Below, one piece after another: positions 1-11,366 of a DNA stretch of 64,000 bases. The translations under genes and the position numbers were made by a program. The DNA is from Xestospongia muta (taxonomy: Eukaryota > Porifera > Demospongiae > Haplosclerida > Petrosiidae), in the NCBI GenBank assembly GCA_963693285.1, contig OY848927.1, positions 2,668,501 through 2,732,500 of the forward strand, in the 5' to 3' direction. Every line of letters begins with the position of its first letter. Positions within the stretch are counted from its first letter, which is position 1. The notes beneath the pieces are model-generated. The model saw nothing but the letters and a program-made list of their open reading frames with translations, searched no databases and was not told the origin of the DNA.

Positions 1-410
1 ATCAATGGAGTCTGTATTGATAATCACATTGCTTTTACATTCACCTAGCTATAGTAAATGACTTACAGCAGAAACCATTCGCAATAGTAAAAAAAACATC
101 AATATCAATATACTACATGTTATTTGTAGTACAAAGGTCTTGGAAATTACTTGTGGGAAAGTAAATAATACACCCTGTCAATGTCTATTATATATTATCT
201 TATTTGGTTTACATTGTTTATTCTAGTATGGATCATTGATGACTATCTTGTGTGTAAAAATGTTATGCATGTACACCATCAATTTCTACAGGTACAAAAT
301 TTTTTGCATCTATTATAAAAAACAGCTACAACTCTTAAAAGTGGTATCTACATAACATGTACTACAAGTATGAAGATAACACATTCGATATAACATATAT
401 TGGAACATTT
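1..410. other. AT-rich flank, no gene seen
   Basis: I see no convincing exon, RNA gene or repeat here. It is the flank into which the LTR element at 411-5546 inserted. No clear target-site duplication is visible between this side and the sequence after 5546. Confidence 0.5.
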
Positions 411-740
411 TTCTACAGGAGCTGATTGATGATGAGGCCTCTAATTGAATTACATGCACCCGCTAGACTGAATTAATTAGCGTGCAGATTATTGTACACT
501 TACCTGTACAATTTATTTTCTTACCTATAGCTGAAGGATCATCTGGATCAAATTAATTCCTACTTTAAGCCATGTGACAGAGTCACCTGGACTGATAACT
601 ATATTTGTTTGTTTTTTGTTACTGAGTATAGTACATTAATATTATGTGATTTCCTGTTTAAATATCTTATAAAAGAAAGTGTTTTAGGGCAGCACAGTGA
701 GTCTGTCCAGACAAGTAGCTGAATAACACTCTCTGTTACA
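411..740 (+). repeat. 5' LTR
   Basis: It aligns through its length with 5187-5546 and ends in the same CTCTCTGTTACA. It lacks two short stretches that the 3' copy has: about 25 bp near 548 and about 14 bp near 720. Its first bases (TTCTAC) are mutated relative to TGTTAC in the 3' copy. Confidence 0.85.
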
Positions 741-760
741 TTTTGTGGCAGTGGTGGGAT
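741..760 (+). other. Candidate tRNA primer binding site
   Basis: Immediately after the 5' LTR comes TGGCAGTGGTGGGAT preceded by TTG. This is one base from a TGGTGGCAG start, as expected if it pairs with the CCA end of a tRNA. The position is right for minus-strand priming. I did not identify the tRNA species with certainty. Confidence 0.55.
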
Positions 761-1239
761 CTGAAGAAACAGAAGACCTTCAAGACCCATCAAGCTATAA
801 AGTTACAATCTCAGGGTGTATAGTCTACAGGGATCACCCACCCTGTTACAACTTACACAACAAAAGAGGTAGCAAGATCAGCTGTGTGCTATCTCTTCTA
901 ATAACAATGAATCATTGTTAAGTCGTTAACTCCTTACCTGTACATGTTTGGGGTTTAGAAAAAAGATAACGAAACTGAACATACATCAAAGCAATCAGGA
1001 CTTTGACATATATCTCATGTGGATTATAGAGATTTAGCTCTATCAGACAGGGAAAGCATAGAAAAGGTACAGAAAAGGAGAAAGAAACCAACTATGGAAA
1101 TGGATTAGATTGCAGCTGCAAAAGTAGCTTTGAGTGACAGTCAACAATGTATGATGGAATTCCAACAACAATTTATGGAACAACAACAATGACAAGCTCA
1201 GTATGAGCCAAACAGAGAAAGACTGATGGAAAGGAAACC

Positions 1240-2310
1240 ACAAGTGACTACTCTAATGATCGCCACTTTTAATGATATAGAAGATATACAGGATTTCTTG
1301 GATGCCTTTGAGACCACTATGCAACCACAAGAGATTAAGGAAGACCAAACTTCAACTAGCACCATTTTTGCAAGGTCGGGCTAGAGCTGTGTATGGACGT
1401 CTGAGAGTTGATAACATATAGAGAATTGAAAGGAGCCATACTGAAATGTTTTGATGTGACACCTGAGGCCAATAGAAGAAAATTTCGTGAAGCAAAGTGG
1501 ATCAAGGATCAAGAGCCAGAGGACTACGTCATGACGAAGAGTAAGCTCATCAGATGCTGGCTTACACCAGACAAAGGTTCACACCAGGTCATTGATGGAG
1601 GATCTACTAAACAATCTACCAAGAGACATGAAGATCTGGATTAAGGACCATTAACCAGAGAAGGAGGAACGAGTGGCTGAGCTGATGCAGCTATATTTGT
1701 CAAATAGGAAGGATATTACCTCTCCAGGTCTCAGTCAAGCAACATTTATTTGAGCAACCTCTACTACAAACTCAAGAAGAAGCAGCAACATTGGAAACAA
1801 ACAAAAAACAGATGCTGTGAAAGGGGAAAATACAACTACCAAGGTTGGACAATGATGTTTCAAGTGTGGAAAAACAGGACATTATGCTCGTGAATGTGCA
1901 TAGTCTGGAGTGGACATATCAACGGACTACCTGCTACTAAGATGCACTTGGATACAGGAAGCTCAATGACACTCATTCACAGGAAGTTTTCCCCACAGTG
2001 TGATAGCTCGGGACGGTTTGTACAGATGAGAAACACTACTGGTACTTAGACATATTGAGTGGTAAAGGCAAAAATCGAACTGGATGGACACTTGTATGAA
2101 ATACATGTTGCTGTCTCTGAACAGTTGCAGGAAGACGCATTGTTAGGAATGGATCTGCCACTTGAGAAACACCTTATATATGTGATGAATTCAGAGGAAA
2201 AGCAAACAGCAAGAGAACAGCTAAGACCTTCTGAAACATCTTACACTGTCACAACCAGAGCTCAAGCACAACAACAGAGAACTCAAAAAGAAACACAATC
2301 CACCAATAGG
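1240..2310 (+). pseudogene. gag / protease remnant of the LTR element
   Basis: Broken frames encode a gag-like stretch (around 1265-1640), then a CCHC zinc knuckle CFKCGKTGHYAREC (1856-1897) and a retropepsin active site with LDTGSSMTLIH (from 1948). A further in-frame part (to 2310) carries LLGMDL, typical of the C-terminal flap region of retropepsins. In-frame stops (for example just before the zinc knuckle at about 1853) show it is dead. The zinc knuckle normally binds element RNA during particle assembly, and the protease cleaves the polyprotein. Confidence 0.8.
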
Positions 2311-2459
2311 TGAACAATTTCCTTTTGATAACTTTGTTTGATACAGGAAGAAAAAACAAGGAGTACCAAACTAGAGCACAGAAAAGAGCTCAATGAAAAC
2401 ATTATCAAACTCAGGTTCTCTCTCATAATGAACTTATTGAGCTACAAAACAAGGACTCT

Positions 2460-3740
2460 GAAATTCAACAATGGGAACAATATGAACAACCTCAGTTTAA
2501 AATACGAATATCTGGAGTGTTGTGTCGACGATGGGGCCCTAGAGACCTACCAGCTGAGATTGTCGACCAGGTGGTTCTACCTCAACAGTACCATAAACAA
2601 GTACTCGAACTAGCTCACGATGTTTCGATGGCAGGTCATCTAGGAAGAGAAAGAACACTAAAACAGATCAGATGATGTTTCTGGTGGCCTAGTGTCGCAA
2701 AAGATGTGGCAGACTATTGTAGGACTTGTGTTGAGTGTCAGAAATTAGCCGGATGAGGTCAGAAAGTACCATTGGTTGAACACTAAAATGGATCAGACGA
2801 TGTTTCTGGTGGCCTAGTGTCGCAAAAGATGTGGCAGACTATTGTAGGACTTGTGTTGAGTGTCAGAAATTAGCCAGACGAGGTCAGAAAGTACCATTGG
2901 TTCCAATCCCGATAATTGGAGAACCATTTGAAAGAATAGCTATGGATGTGATTGGACCACTCCCCAAGACAGCTGCTGGAAAACAGTTTGTCTTGGTTAT
3001 TTCTGACTATGCCACATGCTATCCTGAAGCTTATGCGATGACCACTATAACTGCAACATCAGTAGCTGAAAAACTCATGGACCTATTTAGTAGTCATGGA
3101 GTTCCTAGAGAAATTCTAACCGACCAAGCCACTAACTTTATGTTGGAATTGTTACAAGAACTACACAAACTACTCAGAATCAAATTTATACATACTAGTC
3201 CGTACCATCCCCAAACCGATGGTCTTGTTGAAAGATTTAGTCAGACACTAAAGCATATGATAAAGACTGTAGAAGTTGGGACAAGCTGTTACCATTAGTA
3301 CTGTTTGCTTACTGTGAAGTTTCTCAGGAAGCGACTGGATTTAGTACTCTTGAACTGATTTATTCCAGAGATATTATTATTGGATATAGTGAAGGAAGAA
3401 TGGATACCAACAGAAGATACTAGTGAAGATGTCGCTACATATGTCACTACCACTCATCAAAGAATGAAAAGTGCACAACAACTGGTACAAGAACATCTGA
3501 AGCAAGATCAACAGAAACAGAAAACATAGTACAACTGTAAAGCTCGAGAGATGAAGATAGAAGTAGGGGACCAAGTACTACTCCTATTGCTGGACAGGGA
3601 CAGTCAAGTTCATGAGGATATGGCAAGGTCCTTTCAAAATCAAACAAAAACTTGGACAAGTTAATTATGAAGTCATAATAGACTCTGAAAGTTATGCTAA
3701 TACAGTCGAAGAGGATGCTAACATGGAGCTTTACGAACAA
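2460..3740 (+). pseudogene. integrase remnant of the LTR element
   Basis: The N-terminal HHCC finger is visible as AHDVSMAGHLGRER followed by CRTCVEC. The catalytic core has D in MDVIGP (2944), D in LTDQATNF (3122) and E in DGLVERF (3230). The second and third are separated by 35 residues, giving the D,D-35-E signature. Around 3616 the WQGPFKIKQKLG stretch is the GPY/F module of gypsy-type integrases. A 125-bp tandem duplication in the finger region and several stops inactivate it. It lies before the RT rather than after it. Confidence 0.85.
2653..2902 (+). repeat. 125-bp tandem duplication inside the integrase
   Basis: 2653-2777 and 2778-2902 are head-to-tail copies, both starting GAACACTAAAA and ending ACCATTGGTT, with a handful of differences. 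125 is not a multiple of three, so the duplication also shifts the frame. Confidence 0.9.
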
Positions 3741-5170
3741 TCAGATCAACAAACAACTCAAATCAACCAGGAGCTCAGTGAAGATCAGAAACACCAACTA
3801 CTGAAGCTGATACAGAAGTATCCAACCATAACTACTAGCCTACCAGGATGTACAACACTGATACAACACAAGATACAAACAGATGAGTGTCGGCCCATAG
3901 GTCAAAAGCCATTCTGATTACCACCAGCATACAAGAAAGCTGTAACAAAAGAACTAGAAGAGATGGAAAAGATTGGTATTGTGAAAGAGTCAGAGAGTGA
4001 ATGGTCGTCACCAATGGTGATAGTTATGAAGAAAGACGGTGGCATACGTATATGTGTAGATTTTCGGAAACTAAACCAACTCACCAAGTTTGATGCCTAC
4101 CCCATGGCCTGTATAGATGATCTACTAGATGCTGTGGGTAGAGCTAAATACTTGACTACTCTAGACTTAGCTAAAGGGTACTGGCAAGTTTCTATGCATG
4201 AAGACGATCAAGCAAAAACAGCTTTCAGTTCACCTATTGGTTTTGCTACAATTTATGGTCATGCCATTTGGTTTAAGCGGAGCTTCAGCAACTTTTCAAA
4301 GACTCATGGACAAGGTGCTACAAGGAACTGAGAAGTTTACTGGAGTATATCTAGACGATGTAGTTATATGTAGCAACGAATGGGATGAGCATCTCCAACA
4401 TATTGAAGAAGTACTAGAAAGACTCCAACAAGCCGAGCTAACCATCAAAATGAGTAAATGTAAATTTTTGTTTAACAGTTGTTCCTACTTAGGATATCAG
4501 ATTGGAAATTGTGGAGTACTTCCTGAAATTGCCAAAGTGAAAGCTATTGAAGACATGATGGAACCGAAGACCAAGAAAGATGTCCGTGCTTTCTTGGGCT
4601 TAACTGAATACTACTGACGTTTTGTTAGAAACTACTGCTACTTTGGCAGAAGCACTTACTGAATTAACAAAGAAAACTCAACCCGAACAGATCATATGGA
4701 CTTCTTCAGTTGAACAAGCTTTTAACACTCTAAAACAAGCCCTAGTGTCAGCACCTGTCATGCGAAATCCAAACTTTGATGAACCTTTCATTCTACAGAC
4801 AGACGCCTCACATATAGGAGTGGGAGCAGTTCTGATCAAGGAACTTCTGAAGAACAACCAATAGCATATTTCAGTCGCAAATTATCTCGAGAGAAAAACT
4901 ATTCAACTATAGAAAAAGAATGTCTTACTATCTAGTTAAGAATAAAACCTTTTGAGATATACATGCTGGGAAGGTGATTTATTATACAAACCGACCATTG
5001 GGCTCTAACATGGTTAAACAAATTCAAAGATAAAAATCCTAGATTGACCCGGTGGAGTCTGATGCTCCAATCCTATAACTTCATTGTACAACACAGAAAG
5101 GGACAACAAAACGGAAATGCAGATGGATTGTCAAGAATGCCTCTCGATAGAGATCTGTGCTTCGCACCAG
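3740..5170 (+). pseudogene. reverse transcriptase / RNase H remnant of the LTR element
   Basis: The RT begins near 3905 with PPAYKKAVTKELEEM, followed by KDGGIRICVDFRKLN, LDLAKGYWQV and the catalytic YLDD (4348-4359). RNase H follows, with ILQTDASHIGVGAVL (about 4790) and HRKGQQNGNADGLSR near the end. Frameshifts occur near 4240 and stops near 3915 and 4617. Pol therefore ends in RNase H a few bases before the polypurine tract, with no integrase after it, which confirms the unusual domain order. Confidence 0.88.
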
Positions 5171-5186
5171 GAAAAGAGGAGAGGAA
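5171..5186 (+). other. Polypurine tract
   Basis: GAAAAGAGGAGAGGAA directly precedes the 3' LTR, which starts TGTTAC. This is the expected plus-strand primer of an LTR retrotransposon. Confidence 0.8.
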
Positions 5187-5546
5187 TGTTACGGGAGTTG
5201 ATTGATGATAAAACCTCTAATTGAATTACATACACCTGCTAGACTGAATTAATTAGTATGCAGATTATTGTACACTTACCTCTACAATTTATTTTCTTAC
5301 CTATAGCTAAAGGATCACCTGGGAGGATCACTTGATGATTGACTAATCAAATTAATTCCTACTTTAAGCTATGTGACAGAGTCACCTGGACTGATAACTA
5401 TGTTTGTTTTTTTGAGTAGAGTACATTGATATTATGTGATTTCCTGTTTAAATATCTTATAAAAGAAAGTGTTTTAGGGCAGCACAGTGAGTCTATCCAG
5501 ACAAGTAGCCAACTTATCTAGTAGGTGAATAACACTCTCTGTTACA
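5187..5546 (+). repeat. 3' LTR
   Basis: It starts TGTTAC and ends GTTACA, and matches 411-740 with many substitutions and two indels. The TG...CA ends are intact here, so this copy defines the element's right boundary. Confidence 0.88.
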
Positions 5547-6907
5547 ATATGTATATTTATTATATATAATTTTTAAATCAGTACAATTATTATTTGAATA
5601 TCCTTAGTCTTTTAATTACATATACCTTTTGGCAATAAGGTGAATTAGTTGTCTTGGTTCTTGGAACAAGGAAAGTTGGTTTGCTACTGGTTTTTTGTAT
5701 CAACAAACGCTTACAAAAACTACCTAAGTAATAACTAACATAGCATTCCATTACAACCATATAAATTTGTGTATAAATGCATACCACACCCCTGCCTGTT
5801 TCCAATCCCCTTGTTGCATATAATACATAACATGGATCAATGATGATGAAAGACATGTGATAAGTTATAAATTGTAGAGTCATTTATGATACAAGATCTA
5901 GAATGAACAATAAGTTGATGAAACTAAAGGATCTGATAACAAGAACAGCTCCTGATTAACGAAAGAAGCTGTATATGATAATAGCTAAGAAAGTTATTGA
6001 TTACTGCTAGTAGTCCTTGTTTATTATTTCATAGCTTTGTAGTGTTTTTTAATCTTGTAGCTTTAGAGTTTAGTTGGACTATTATTGCCACAGCAATAAA
6101 ATATCAGCAATACATTATGCAACAGAGTGGAGCATGTAGCACATAACATCATCTATAGTGTACATGTATATTAAGAGATACATTTAACATATATTCAATA
6201 TTAATATGTACATTATAGATAATGCTAAATGTATTATAATATATACATTATGGATGATGCTACAGAGACTGAATTATCTTAGCAGTATACACAAATTAGA
6301 TGGAGTCTTTGATAATGCTACTATGAATGCTGTTCAACTATTCCAAATATAGGCTAATAATATATGACTAATTATTGTATCTATTATCACAGGTAGTACA
6401 TAATCAACATGACAACCTCTCTAGTGTAAGTAATACATTGTCTGTATCATTAATTTATTGTTGTATTAATAGGTCCAGTTACCAGAAACTGGAATATTAT
6501 CTATTGCTACATTTCAATACTTGAGACAAATTTGTTTTCATTATTGCTTGTTGAAGAGATAAGTAGGTTATGGTAAACTTTTACATGCACTTGTATAATA
6601 TGATAACACCCAACTACCTATAAACATTAGCTAATTAAGACTCTCCCCGATTATTATTAATTTAGTTTTAATATAGGGAGGGACCTCAATAGGCAGTCAT
6701 ATTTTCTTACTTGCCATTAATTGTAGGCTTTGGAAGGATTTTGCTTTTGAGTTACTCTCTAACTTTAACCATTTATCAACTGATTCCGATGATATATAGC
6801 ACTTCTGAAATGACATTGTTCAATTTCTGAAACAATTAGGTATCACAGATTGTTAAAGTGGTGTATCTTATATGAAGCAATTCTTTAAGAATTGTTGACG
6901 CATGAGT
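5547..6907. other. Intergenic, no gene seen
   Basis: AT-rich sequence with short internal repeats (for example around 6180-6260). An open frame of 97 codons on the minus strand (5590-5883) has no recognisable motif. I see no supported gene. Confidence 0.5.
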
Positions 6908-7783
6908 GTACAGAGTGACCAAGGAAAATATTGTAGTAAATCATTTTTAAACATTATTTTGTTTTTGTTTTTAATTTTTCAAAGCAACCAAGTGTGTTAT
7001 TGTGACAATAATTATTAATACTAGGAAATAGAACTATTTGTTAGGAACTATGAAGTAGAGGAAATGAACCACATTATGTATCTATTGTCTATTGTCTTTT
7101 GCAGTGTCAGCTTACTATGTTTATATAACCTTTTGTTACAGATATTTGACCTTAATTTTATGTTGATGATGTCACTACTATGAATAATATTAAGTTATGT
7201 TTGGCATTCATAGAGTATCTACAACAATAAAGTCACCAGTCACACTGTCTACTTCAAGTTTAAAGATGTCGATAAGTGGTACAGAGTGATCAAGGAAAAC
7301 ACTATAGTAAATCATTTTTAAATGTTTTATTTGTTTTGTTTTCAATTTTTGAAACAACCAGATATGTTATTGTAAGAATTGTTGTTAACACTAGGAAATA
7401 CAACAGCTATTCATTAGGAACTATGAAGTGGAGGAAATGAAATATATATATATATATTTTAGCTTGATTGTGTTAAGACATAATCCAATGTTGTTGTGAT
7501 CTATTGTCTTTTGCATTGTAGTCTGACCATGACACATATAATTATAATGTGTAATATATTATTTACATGGATAGAGTAATATCTTAATAATCAATTGTCT
7601 GAAGTTTAATAGTAGTCACAGACACATTAACAAGGTCATACATATCATCCACTTATTTGTGTCAGCTTACTTCTGAGAATGTTTACATAACACATTGTAC
7701 AGTTCATTTCTTTTCATTGATGTTACTACTATGAATAAAATTAAGCTGTGTTGGAATATCTGCAAAGTCATCAGTCACACTGT

Positions 7784-8268
7784 TATAGGCTTACTGCCCC
7801 ATTAGAATGTATGGAATTACAATTGCCACGTGAACCCATGAATTTTTTTTCTGTTTGTTATTCTACCATTAAAGCTAACAATGGTTAAATAACTAATACA
7901 ATTGATGAACACTTATTAAAAGATATTGGTGGATATCCTCATATCTTCTATAATACTTAATAGCTAATGGAAGAATCTGAAATATAAGAGATTTGCCATA
8001 TCCAATTGGCAAAGAAATAAAACAGTGATTTCCCTCAAAAACTTTTAAGATGGGCTTTCTCTGCCCGTCCTTTAGACAGTCATGAGCCATTTGAAGACAG
8101 TCTAATCCAAATTGAATTGCAAGTATCTACTTTTCAACCATATATAACTCCACGTGACAATTGTAATAACAGTTTATTATAACTGCCCCCACATTCCATA
8201 CATTCCAAAGCCTATAGCTAGCTTCTATATAGACCCTCAAGGGGGTCTAGCTCGCTAAACTATCGCAT
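7784..8268. mobile_element. 485-bp insertion flanked by TGT, carrying a helicase fragment
   Basis: The uninterrupted sequence survives in the upstream duplicate (CACACTGTCTACTTCAA, about 7246), so the insertion edges can be read directly. TGT occurs at 7781-7783 and again at 8269-8271, consistent with a 3-bp target duplication. Inside, 7800-7835 (GAATGTATGGAATTACAATTGCCACGTG) is inverted relative to about 8150-8210, and a hairpin AGACCCTCAAGGGGGTCT sits at 8231-8248. The two inverted stretches lie at different distances from the ends. The element class is not established. Confidence 0.65.
7893..8126 (-). pseudogene. RecQ-like (SF2) helicase fragment with Walker A motif
   Basis: The minus-strand frame gives FGLDCLQ, then LKDGQRKPIL and SLPIGYGKSLIFQILP. 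This is the Q-motif/motif I region of RecQ-type DExH helicases (family consensus LPTGYGKS). Only about 77 residues remain, with a stop upstream and no motifs II-VI, so it is a fragment. It lies wholly inside the TGT-flanked insertion and was probably carried by that element rather than being a local gene. Confidence 0.7.
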
Positions 8269-8288
8269 TGTCTACTTCAAAGTTTAAG

Positions 8289-10867
8289 ATGTCATTAAGA
8301 GTCTTTATTGCAACTATTATCTTGTTACTGTTTTCAGGTAAAAATCCCAATTGCTTAATATTGTTGTTCATTGCTTCTATAATACAGAAACATTTGCTGG
8401 ATTAAGTAACTATGACAACCAATTTTTCATCGGAGTCTTGAGAAGTAAATCATCAGAAACCTCTAGCAAAGTTGTAATTCTAGCACCAACTCCAGCTCAA
8501 TTTAATATTTCATCTTTGACTGGATACAATTATACTGGAAGTATTCCAGCTTACACTCCTGTCTTTATTGACATTGAATCCAATTTCCAAGTACTCAATT
8601 CTTCATACAATTATCGTCATCTTGGTCTTCGCATTACATCTCCCCAACTTATCTCTGTAGCTGTGGTTGAATATGCTAACAACACACCTCGCTCAAGTTA
8701 TCTCGCTCTTCCTTGTCACGATCAACCAACAGAGAAATACATCTATTATGGAATATCACATGAATCAGATGAACGTGAACGCTATGGACTAATCTTGTTA
8801 GTGGGTTGTAGAGATAATACAACAGTAACTATTACTCCCACTGAAACGATACAACTACCTTCTGATCCACAACAAAGTAACAGTACTGTGAATACAATCA
8901 CAGCTGGTACTAGTCATACTGTAATTTTGCATGAAATGCAGACTTTGATAATAACTATAAAATCAACAATTTTGTTTTCAGATCTCAGTGGAACTAAGAT
9001 AGTTTCAAATTATCCATTGACAGTTATTGGAGGACATGAATGTGCTAAGGTAACTGTATGGTACCAGGACTGTGATCCTATTGCTACTCAAGTACCACCT
9101 ACTATAAATTGGGGGACAGAATTTTTCACAATGCCATTTTATAATCGCACTAAAGGATATTTAATGAAAATAATGGCATCAGAAAATAACACTAATGTAT
9201 CTCTAAGGTGCTCCAATGTAGTATCATCATACAATCTCGTCCTTGCAGGAAATGTAATTTCACATCATGTACAATCTTCACACTATTGCCATATTCAATG
9301 CAGTCAACCTTGTTATATTGCAGAGCTAGCATTTGGTGGTCAATATGCTAATGGTGGAGGTTATGGTGATCCATTATTAATAACAATCCCACCAATTAGG
9401 CAATACCCTCAAAACATCACCTTCACAACCCTGCCAGATATGCCAACGATTTTTTACAGTGTTGCTGTACCTGTGGATTCATACTTCAATGGTACACTTA
9501 TAATTAATGGTGTACTCACTTCACTAAATTGGACTACCATCTATAGCACTAACAATAATATTACAACAGGATATGGTTACAAGGCTTCTGCTAATGGGAC
9601 TTACACTATGAGTCATAGTCATCCTTATGGCAAGATATGTATCATTGTATATGGATTTTATCAACATGGTGGATATGGTTATCTCTCTGGAATGTTACTT
9701 CATCCTATATTGCCAATATCACCACAGTTAAGTCAAACCTCTATTGTTTCTTCACAAGTAACTACATCAACCAGCTGTAATCCATATTGTTTGCTAAATA
9801 CTACTACTTATTACACACACAGTCACAGCATTTCAACATCATCCACTGTTACTGTAAAATCCACTGGTGAAATTGATAATGCAACATCCATGTCTGTTAA
9901 CTTAACATCCACTGGTGAAATTGATAATGCAACATCCATGTCTGTTACCTTAACATCCACTGGTAAAATTGATAATGTAACATCCATGTCTGTTACTTTA
10001 ACACCCACTGGTGAAATTGATAATGCAACATCCATGTCTGTTACTTTAACATCCACTGGTGAGATTGGTAATGTAACATCCACTAGTAACTCTGTTACTT
10101 TAACATACACTGGTGAGATTGGTAATGTAACATCCACTAGTGAGTCTGTTACTTTAACATACACTGGTGAGATTGGTAATGTAACATCCACTAGTGAGTC
10201 TGTTACTTTAACATACACTGGTGAGATTGGTAATGTAACATCCACTAGTGAGTCTGTTACCTTAACATCCCCTGGTGAGATTGGTAATGTAATATCCACT
10301 AGTAAGTCTGTTACCTTAACATCCACTGGTGAGGTTACAAATGTGATATTCATGACTATGTCTGCTATTGTTACCATAATATCCACTAGTAAGTCTGTTA
10401 TGCTAGCATCTACTAACGATCCTACTACTAATGAGCCATCCCGTATACCAAGTATCACTGTTCCTGTGGACAACTCAAACATCATTATCATCTGCCTTGT
10501 AGCTGTTGTTCTAATTTTAGTGTGCATAATTATAGGGATTTTTCTGTTTTACCTGCATGGAAGAAAGACAAGACTTAATAATGCAGTAGTTGACACTTCT
10601 TTGTCAATTAGAAATCCTGTTGCAGTACATTCTGATATTATTGATGGACAGAGTAATGGATCACAACCTACCAATCAAGTCAGTGATGATCATCACTATG
10701 ACGTAATACCTCCAATAGAGCCTGATGGGTTCATATCACAATCAATTCCTCAACCTTCTCCAGTCAATCCCACTCAATTATTACTTGAATTGCAGGAAAT
10801 ATCAGAACCTGATGGACCAACTCAGTCTTCTACTGTATCATGTGAATCTACCCAAACTCTGCATTAA
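8289..10867 (+). CDS. IgGFc-binding N-terminal domain membrane protein with mucin-like repeats
   Basis: Two exons: 8289-8337 and 8388-10867 (50-bp intron, GT/AG, phase 1), 842 residues. Exon 1 supplies the signal peptide (MSLRVFIATIILLLFS). Residues about 18-480 match the IgGFc-binding protein N-terminal family: GLSNYDNQFFIGV, FSDLSGTKIVSNYPLTVIGG and QVPPTINWGTEFFTMPF. That domain occurs in FCGBP/mucin-associated and adhesive animal proteins. Residues about 504-675 are Thr/Ser-rich tandem repeats. One transmembrane helix (about 714-738) and a cytoplasmic tail of about 100 residues follow. Many N-X-S/T sequons point to a glycosylated surface protein. The annotated start fits a strong signal peptide; the frame is also open a little upstream in the intron, but that is not used. 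Function in this animal is unknown; adhesion or particle binding is inference. Confidence 0.85.
9850..10395 (+). repeat. Coding minisatellite in the IgGFc-binding gene, about 10 units
   Basis: Units of 48 nt (STGEIDNATSMSVTLT) change to 54 nt (YTGEIGNVTSTSESVTLT) downstream. Nearly all keep an N-A-T or N-V-T glycosylation sequon. The last two units are degenerate. Three consecutive 54-nt units are almost identical, which suggests recent expansion. The array also keeps a long antisense frame open, which I treat as a by-product. Confidence 0.9.
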
Positions 10868-11239
10868 TTTAAGTAAAACTTCTTGATCAATTGCAAAAAC
10901 ATAAATCACATCTGTACAGTAATATGCTGTCATTAACAAAATTCTATTTATCTCAGCCATCACAACAAACACTCAATTTTTTCACTTGTTTTCAACATTA
11001 AAGTCTATTCTATATTTCAAAGTCTATGTTACTCAAAGCCAATTAACTTTTTATTGCATAATTATATTTTTACAATATATTTCATTTATGAATAACAATT
11101 ACATAAATATTTCACTTAGTGTACAAAAATTTAGGAATACAATAGAGAGTGGTAATGTTGAGTGCATTATTAGTACATTAGAAAGACAATTTGGTATTTC
11201 ATCCTCCTACAACATGTAATGATTTGACACATTCAGACA
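10868..11239. other. 3' flank of the IgGFc-binding gene, no further gene
   Basis: AT-rich sequence after the stop codon. A 77-codon open frame at 10986-11219 shows no recognisable motif. Confidence 0.5.
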
Positions 11240-11248
11240 TATATATTG

Positions 11249-11366
11249 TGTAGTGTCTATTCGTCCGGCAGGAAATGTATACTTTGTTGTATAAAGGTTT
11301 AGGGGGTGGGGATCAGTTTAATACACAACAAAGTATACATTTCCTGCCGGACGAATAGACACTGCC
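11249..11366. mobile_element. 118-bp foldback element with 9-bp target duplication
   Basis: Arms 11252-11292 and 11321-11363 are inverted copies of about 41 nt, differing by a 2-nt insertion in the right arm, around a loop of about 28 nt. TATATATTG occurs directly outside both ends (11240-11248 and 11367-11375). A 9-bp target duplication is typical of Mutator-like elements. The near-perfect arms suggest a recent insertion. It encodes nothing. Confidence 0.8.

Larger units (their letters stand above)
411..5546 (+). mobile_element. Decayed Ty3/gypsy-class LTR retrotransposon with integrase before reverse transcriptase (Gmr1-like order)
   Basis: Two similar direct repeats (411-740 and 5187-5546) bound a region with, in order: a CCHC zinc knuckle (1856-1897), an aspartic protease DTGSS motif (1951-1965), integrase with HHCC finger and D,D-35-E core (about 2600-3300), a GPF module (about 3620), reverse transcriptase with YLDD (4348-4359) and RNase H ending just before a polypurine tract. 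The RT and integrase sequences are Ty3/gypsy in type, but integrase lies upstream of RT as in Ty1/copia. That order is known from the Gmr1 group of gypsy-like elements. Stops and frameshifts occur in every domain, and the LTRs differ by substitutions and indels, so the copy is old and inactive. The 5' boundary is uncertain by a few bases. Confidence 0.9.
6908..8300 (+). repeat. Tandemly duplicated promoter/start region of the IgGFc-binding gene
   Basis: Unit 1 (6908-7278) and unit 2 (from 7279) share collinear blocks: GTACAGAGTGA(C/T)CAAGGAAAA, ACTAGGAAATA, GATCTATTGTCTTTTGCA-like, GTGTCAGCTTACT, ACTACTATGAATA and CAGTCACACTGT. Both end in a CTACTTCAA...AAGATGTC start context (7268 and 8289). 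In unit 2 the last part is split by the insertion at 7784-8268. Unit 1 keeps only the very beginning of the coding sequence, so it is a relic of a duplicated first exon or promoter. Confidence 0.7.

Noticed and set aside
5590..5883. Minus-strand open frame of 97 codons
   Set aside because: No recognisable domain, no splice partners, and placed in AT-rich DNA next to a dead retroelement.
9823..10527. Long minus-strand open frame of 234 codons
   Set aside because: It is antisense to the repeat array of the IgGFc-binding gene and open only because the repeat lacks stops in that frame. Its translation is just the inverted repeat with no domain.
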